From the NCBI GenBank assembly GCA_932294295.1, contig OW028580.1, positions 24,910,975 through 24,974,974 on the forward strand: a stretch of 64,000 bases of DNA, written 5' to 3'. The notes beneath the pieces were generated by a model, which worked only from the letters and a program-made list of their open reading frames with translations, did no database searches and was not told the origin of the DNA. The stretch is from Alitta virens. Taxonomy: Eukaryota; Annelida; Polychaeta; Phyllodocida; Nereididae. Within the stretch, counting starts at the first letter, position 1. The number at the start of each line of letters is the position of its first letter. The position numbers and the translations under genes were made by a program. Positions 59,751 through 64,000 of this stretch are shown piece after piece.

Positions 59751-60744
59751 CTGGAAATATAAATAGGTAAAAATGATATTTCATCAATTATATCTGGTGA
59801 GATTTGTGCGCAGAATCTAGTGTGGTACCAATAAAGTGGTGGTGCATTGCAGTATGCAGTGCTGTTGTACTGTACTGTATTGTATCGTATTATAGAATAG
59901 TAGATTGAGTCCAATGGAGTTTTATTGGGTGAAGAACATTAATGAAGACATCCAATATATCGTTTTCTGTCCATGCAATATTCTTTAATCCACGATAACT
60001 TTCTTCTGTCCAATGAACTTTTTCTATCCAATACAGCATGTTCAATCCAATATAACGTTTCCAATCCAATATAACTTTATTCTATCCACTGGCAGTATAA
60101 TTTATGTAACACCCGAAATGTGCTTACAATTAAGAAATGAAACATTCAATGACTATTCATACTGGCCCACTGCGGGCCACATTTCATAACATTTAACCAA
60201 AAACAAAAAAACTAAAAGTTATAAGTGTGAGTAAAAATTTTGTCAAAACGTGGGCAGGGATGTTATTGTTCAGTAAGATAAGATAGATATCATCCTATTG
60301 AACGTGAGATGATACAACAGTATTGCAAATATTCTTCAATTTTTCCTGCTTAATATCTTGTCTATTCCTTCGTTGAAATGTCCTGTATAACTTGGCAACT
60401 GCTACACACGGCCTGTGTCAGGTGTCTGACCATCAAATAAGAATTGACAAATTGTCATTCAGTCAATCTATCGGTTTTTTTTATCGACAGTAAAAGGTTG
60501 CTAAATCAATTGCTGTAAATGGGATACCAGACACTCTTTTCCGTTAAATGCACCATATTACAATTGCTTTATTTCAACTATTGGTTACAATATTATGGGA
60601 ACCCATTAATTTGGACAAGGTTATGATGGATAAAAATTAATTAATCTGAGCAAAGTACAAAAACCATTTTATGTAATTATTGTATGCCTTCTGTGACAAT
60701 ATAAAAAAAACTGGGTTAAATGGAGCAGTGATACCTTTAACTAG
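59751..60744. other. Upstream PDE intron, nothing recognised
   Basis: Includes a TCCAATATAAC-type short repeat (59990-60080). The exon carrying the N-terminal half of GAF-A was not found here or up to 64000. Confidence 0.45.
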
Positions 60745-61090
60745 CCTGGCATGCAACAGGTTGAATAAATATTGTCTGGACAGTATACACGCATCATCAG
60801 TTCATATCATTGAAAATGAGTAATTAGGTATTATTGGTGATGACTAAGTCATTCAGTGATAACATTAACAATTTTTAAGAAGCAGAAGTTGAAATTGCCA
60901 ATTCACTGCATGAGAATGATTGTGTACAAATAACAGCATGTCAAAGGTTAGTGTGTGCACATATTATTTGTCAGCATAGAAGAGATTTAGCTAGGCAGGA
61001 AGGCTGCAAAACTGTGTGCACATATAATCCCACGAAAAAATATAAAGACTGCTGCATGGCCTTCATTCTGCGAACTCGGATGCAAATTAA
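60745..61090 (-). repeat. Dispersed repeat R2, copy 2 (inverted)
   Basis: Reverse complement of 44570-45010: AACAGGTTGAATAAATATTG, TCTGGACAGT, TGACTAAGTCATTCAGTGAT, AATCCCACGAAAAAATATAA and GACTGCTGCATGGCC. Confidence 0.8.
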
Positions 61091-61264
61091 CCCGAGGCCT
61101 TCTGACTTGAAGGCTAGTGATCTAAAAACTAACAAAATCTCATCTTGCCAAACACAAAGAACCACTTCGCCTACCGAAATAGAATTGTTAGTCATGTCAA
61201 TGTGTGATTCATGCTTTGAATACAAGGCTATTGTTCCTTACTGAATTTGACAGGCACTCGTAAT

Positions 61265-61460
61265 GACCTACCTCCAAGCTGGTATGTCGATTGCATGAGA
61301 CATTAATGCCGAGGCAAGTCAAGGACCTCATTCATGGGTTTGTGAATGTGCAAAAATTCTGTGGACTTATCATCTCATCATTACGTCTGCCTCTGACACC
61401 TGCTTACATAAGCAGACTATAAGCTTCAGACCCAGTAGCATTGACATTGACACATTGACA
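61265..61460 (+). mobile_element. SINE-2 body fragment
   Basis: GACCTACCTCCAAGCTGGTA, TGTCGATTGCATGAGACATT, ATCATTACGTCTGCCTCTGA and TTCAGACCCAGTAGCATTGA match the SINE-2 body with a deletion in the middle. Confidence 0.78.
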
Positions 61461-63017
61461 TTGGCAATTAAAAAAAGCGATTTGTTCACGTCCTAGTATA
61501 TCAACAGCTCTTAGTCCCTGTGCCAGAGGAAATATTGGTACTTGGGTGGCCAATTTTTATATAATTGTAAAGTCCTAGAAAGAGTCTATCCATAAATAAG
61601 TAGTTTCATCTGGGCGGTGATAGGGCAGGTACAACAATTGGAATGAAGTCGTATTTGAAAGTTAACCTTTTTTTTCCCCTTGAATCCAGTTTTGGTGTCA
61701 TGAATCAATCCTCCGTCCAAGAAAATATATATTTAGACACTTTTTTGCATGTAAATACCATCTTTCCTTCTTGAGATATGAAAAATCAAGAAACTTACAA
61801 TTATATAAAAATTGGCCGACTTTTCGGACTTTGTCATGCTGTATTTCCTATAAGTTACCCTGTTGAGGTGATTATCTGGCATTTTCAGAGACCTGAGAAT
61901 TTAAGCTTTCAGAAAATATATAGTGACCTTTGCCCACCCGAGCGGTACCAATATCTCAAAAAATGGGGGTCTGGTACAGGGCCTATCTGCTTTCTTTTGA
62001 TTTACTATTTTTTTAACGATTGTTTGGACAAAACCCGCTTGAATGATGCTTAAAGAAAATAAGATTTTTGTCATGGATTTCCAGGGGATTATATCAAAGA
62101 CTATCATATATTTCCAAGGTTTCAAATTTAAGCCGAGATTGTATGTCTTCACACAATGTCAGAAAAACCGCCACTCAGCAGATTGTCAATATTGATGTAA
62201 GATTTCTAAAAAGATTCTGAGTTCGGAGAGTTCTGATTGAATATCATACATTTTTTTATTGTTCTTATAAGTGGCTGCAAAAAATCCCTTCTTTGGGCAT
62301 CTCCTTGCACCTACATATTACAATCTCATATGAAGCCCACTTTAAGACCACCTCACTTATATATTATAGAATCAACTAAGATATATCTCTAAACGACCAA
62401 ATGTATAATTGCCAATTTCTGTAGAATGAACACAAAAAGTATAACATAAAAGGCTATCAGACATTTGACCTCAGGTCTGTAGCAGTTCTAAGACATTAGT
62501 ATCATAAAACTTGTCCTTGCCAATTTTGTGTTATTAGAATCATCCCATTTCCAAGTCAAGAAAAAGTATATCCAACAACAAAATGCCACAATTTATGTTT
62601 CTGTATATTCCTATATAGAGCAAAATATGAATTATCTTAACTCAAATGTTACACATGTTTATGATATCTAAAGACAAGTATTAAAACTAAGACTTATAAA
62701 TAAATAGCCAAATTGTAATTCAAACATATAAGGAATTAGTATGATATCGTTGAACTGTTAATCAGCTTTTGAAATGTCAATGTATATTGATAATAATGAC
62801 CATGCATGGTATGTAAGCATTCGGGCTAAAGGATTTTGATAAATTTCATAATATAAAAATGAATAAAATCCCAAAGGTTAACTGGGTTCAACGATTTGCA
62901 GTCATGACCTCTCCTTGCTTTGTTGTCTTGCACATTATTTATTTACTTATATAACTTGTTTTTTATGTGTCATAAATCCATTTGTCAAATGACATCCCAA
63001 CCTGACTCAGTGTTGTT
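61461..63017. other. Upstream PDE intron, nothing recognised
   Basis: AT-rich, no repeat family shared with the rest of the window and no splice-bounded frame. Confidence 0.4.
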
Positions 63018-63640
63018 GCAGTGTTGGCTCAATTTGACCCACCCCAGATAACCATCCAAATCGGTTGGCTCAATTTGACCCCCCCCCCCAGATAAAACCA
63101 TCCAAATCGGTTGGCTCAATTTCACCCACCCCAGATAACCATCCAAATCGGTTGGCTCAATTTGACCCCCCCCCCAGATAACCATCCAAATCGGTTGGCT
63201 CATTTTGACCCCCCTCCCCAGATAACCATCCAAATCGGTTGGCTCAATTTGACCCCCCCGCCCAGATAAAACAATCCAAATCGGTTGGCTCAATTTCACC
63301 CACCCCAGATAACCATCCAAATCGGTTGGCTCAATTTGACCCCCCCCCCCAGATTACCATCCAAATCGGTTGGCTCATTTTGACCCCCCCCCAGATAACC
63401 ATCCAAATCGGTTGGCTCAATTTGACCCCCCCCCCCCCCAGATAAAACCATCCAAATCGGTTGGCTCAATTTCACCCACCCCAGATAACCATCCAAATCG
63501 GTTGGCTCAATTTGACCCCCCCCCCCCCAGATAACCATCCAAATCGGTTGGCTCAATTTGACCCCCCCCCCCCCCAGATAACCATCCAAATCGGTTGGCT
63601 CATTTTGACCCAACCCAGATAGCCATCCAAATCGGGCAAG
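63018..63640. repeat. Poly-C minisatellite, ~14 copies
   Basis: Unit GATAACCATCCAAATCGGTT, GGCTCAATTTGACC plus C7-C14 and A; period about 39-48 bp depending on the C run. A variant with CACCCACCCCAG and GATAAAACCATC recurs every few units, giving a higher-order pattern. The G-rich strand has repeated runs of 7-14 G. Confidence 0.96.
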
Positions 63641-64000
63641 CAGCGTTTCTATATTGGCCGCCATCAAAACAACATGGTATCAACATCACTCACCGATGTC
63701 ATGCTGATGTTGTCCCGATTTGGAATGCTATCTGGTTATCAGCCTAACATTGGCCCAATGTCAGTTTTTAATCAGCCCAATGTTGGTCCTATTTTTCATT
63801 CCATCAGATGTTGAGTCCACATTGGCATGATGGCAGCAATCATTTATTTTCATAAAAAGCATGCAGTATAAAATTGACGTGATTATGAATCTTAAAAAGA
63901 TAATTAATCCCAATTTTCCAGGCTGTAATGACAGTTCTCAATAACAAGTAAATGACTTATACTGTGATCCGTTTTTCAATATCACTTATTATAACCATAC
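63641..64000. other. Window end, repeat words only
   Basis: Pieces such as TAACATTGGCCCAATGTCAG and CAGCCCAATGTTGG resemble a widespread inverted-repeat element also hinted at 52980-53110. No exon. Confidence 0.4.

Noticed and set aside
57925..58359. 144-codon frame with a 27-residue repeat
   Set aside because: Open only because the minisatellite unit is 81 bp; stopped by one base change in the fifth copy and without gene context.
58003..59058. CRISPR array
   Set aside because: Units are contiguous and identical with no unique spacers, in a eukaryotic intron.
62985..63667. - strand frames with repeated QIEPTDLDGYLG
   Set aside because: Translation of the poly-C minisatellite; unit length varies, so no constant frame is kept.

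Overview
The window looks like an AT-rich invertebrate animal genome. Genes are split into short exons with GT-AG introns, one intron is about 21 kb, and the introns are full of tRNA-derived SINEs, foldback MITEs, decayed DNA transposons, LINE tails and satellites. No bacterial features were seen. The species cannot be fixed from sequence alone; a non-vertebrate deuterostome or lophotrochozoan would fit.

Two host genes are supported. On the + strand, 704-1593 holds the last three coding exons of a FRA10AC1 homolog, with a poly(A) signal at 1679. On the - strand, a cyclic-nucleotide phosphodiesterase of the PDE5/6/11 group, closest by motif to PDE6, spans almost everything else. Seventeen consecutive exons join in frame from 59750 (inside GAF-A) through GAF-B to the HD catalytic domain at 8175. 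They are followed by two alternative C-terminal exons (7954-8041 and 7026-7118). About 630 residues are assembled; the N-terminus lies beyond 64000. The two genes are tail to tail, as PDE6C and FRA10AC1 are in human, which points to an old microsynteny and supports a PDE6 identity.

The 21-kb intron between exons 43936-44079 and 22612-22758 is the main transposon depot. It holds a decayed multi-exon THAP-domain gene (30.1-32.95 kb, +), a convergent decayed gene resembling the P2X7 C-terminal zinc ('ballast') domain (34.08-34.91 kb, -), a LINE tail, a Tc1 element with about 172-bp inverted repeats and an internal 526-bp tandem duplication (37.44-39.59 kb), and a 1.3-kb TATCC satellite. It also contains three overlapping RFX-type X-boxes (25.08 kb). 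Other introns contain a hAT remnant (13.4-14.85 kb), at least five MITE or foldback families, an 81-bp minisatellite (58.0-59.06 kb) and a poly-C minisatellite (63.0-63.64 kb).

Two SINE families are described: SINE-1 (Gly-tRNA-like head, 16 pieces, 14 on the + strand) and SINE-2 (Leu/Ser-tRNA-like head, 8 pieces). Several SINE-1 copies have target-site duplications that can be read directly. Most long open frames in the window are by-products of these repeats and are not genes.
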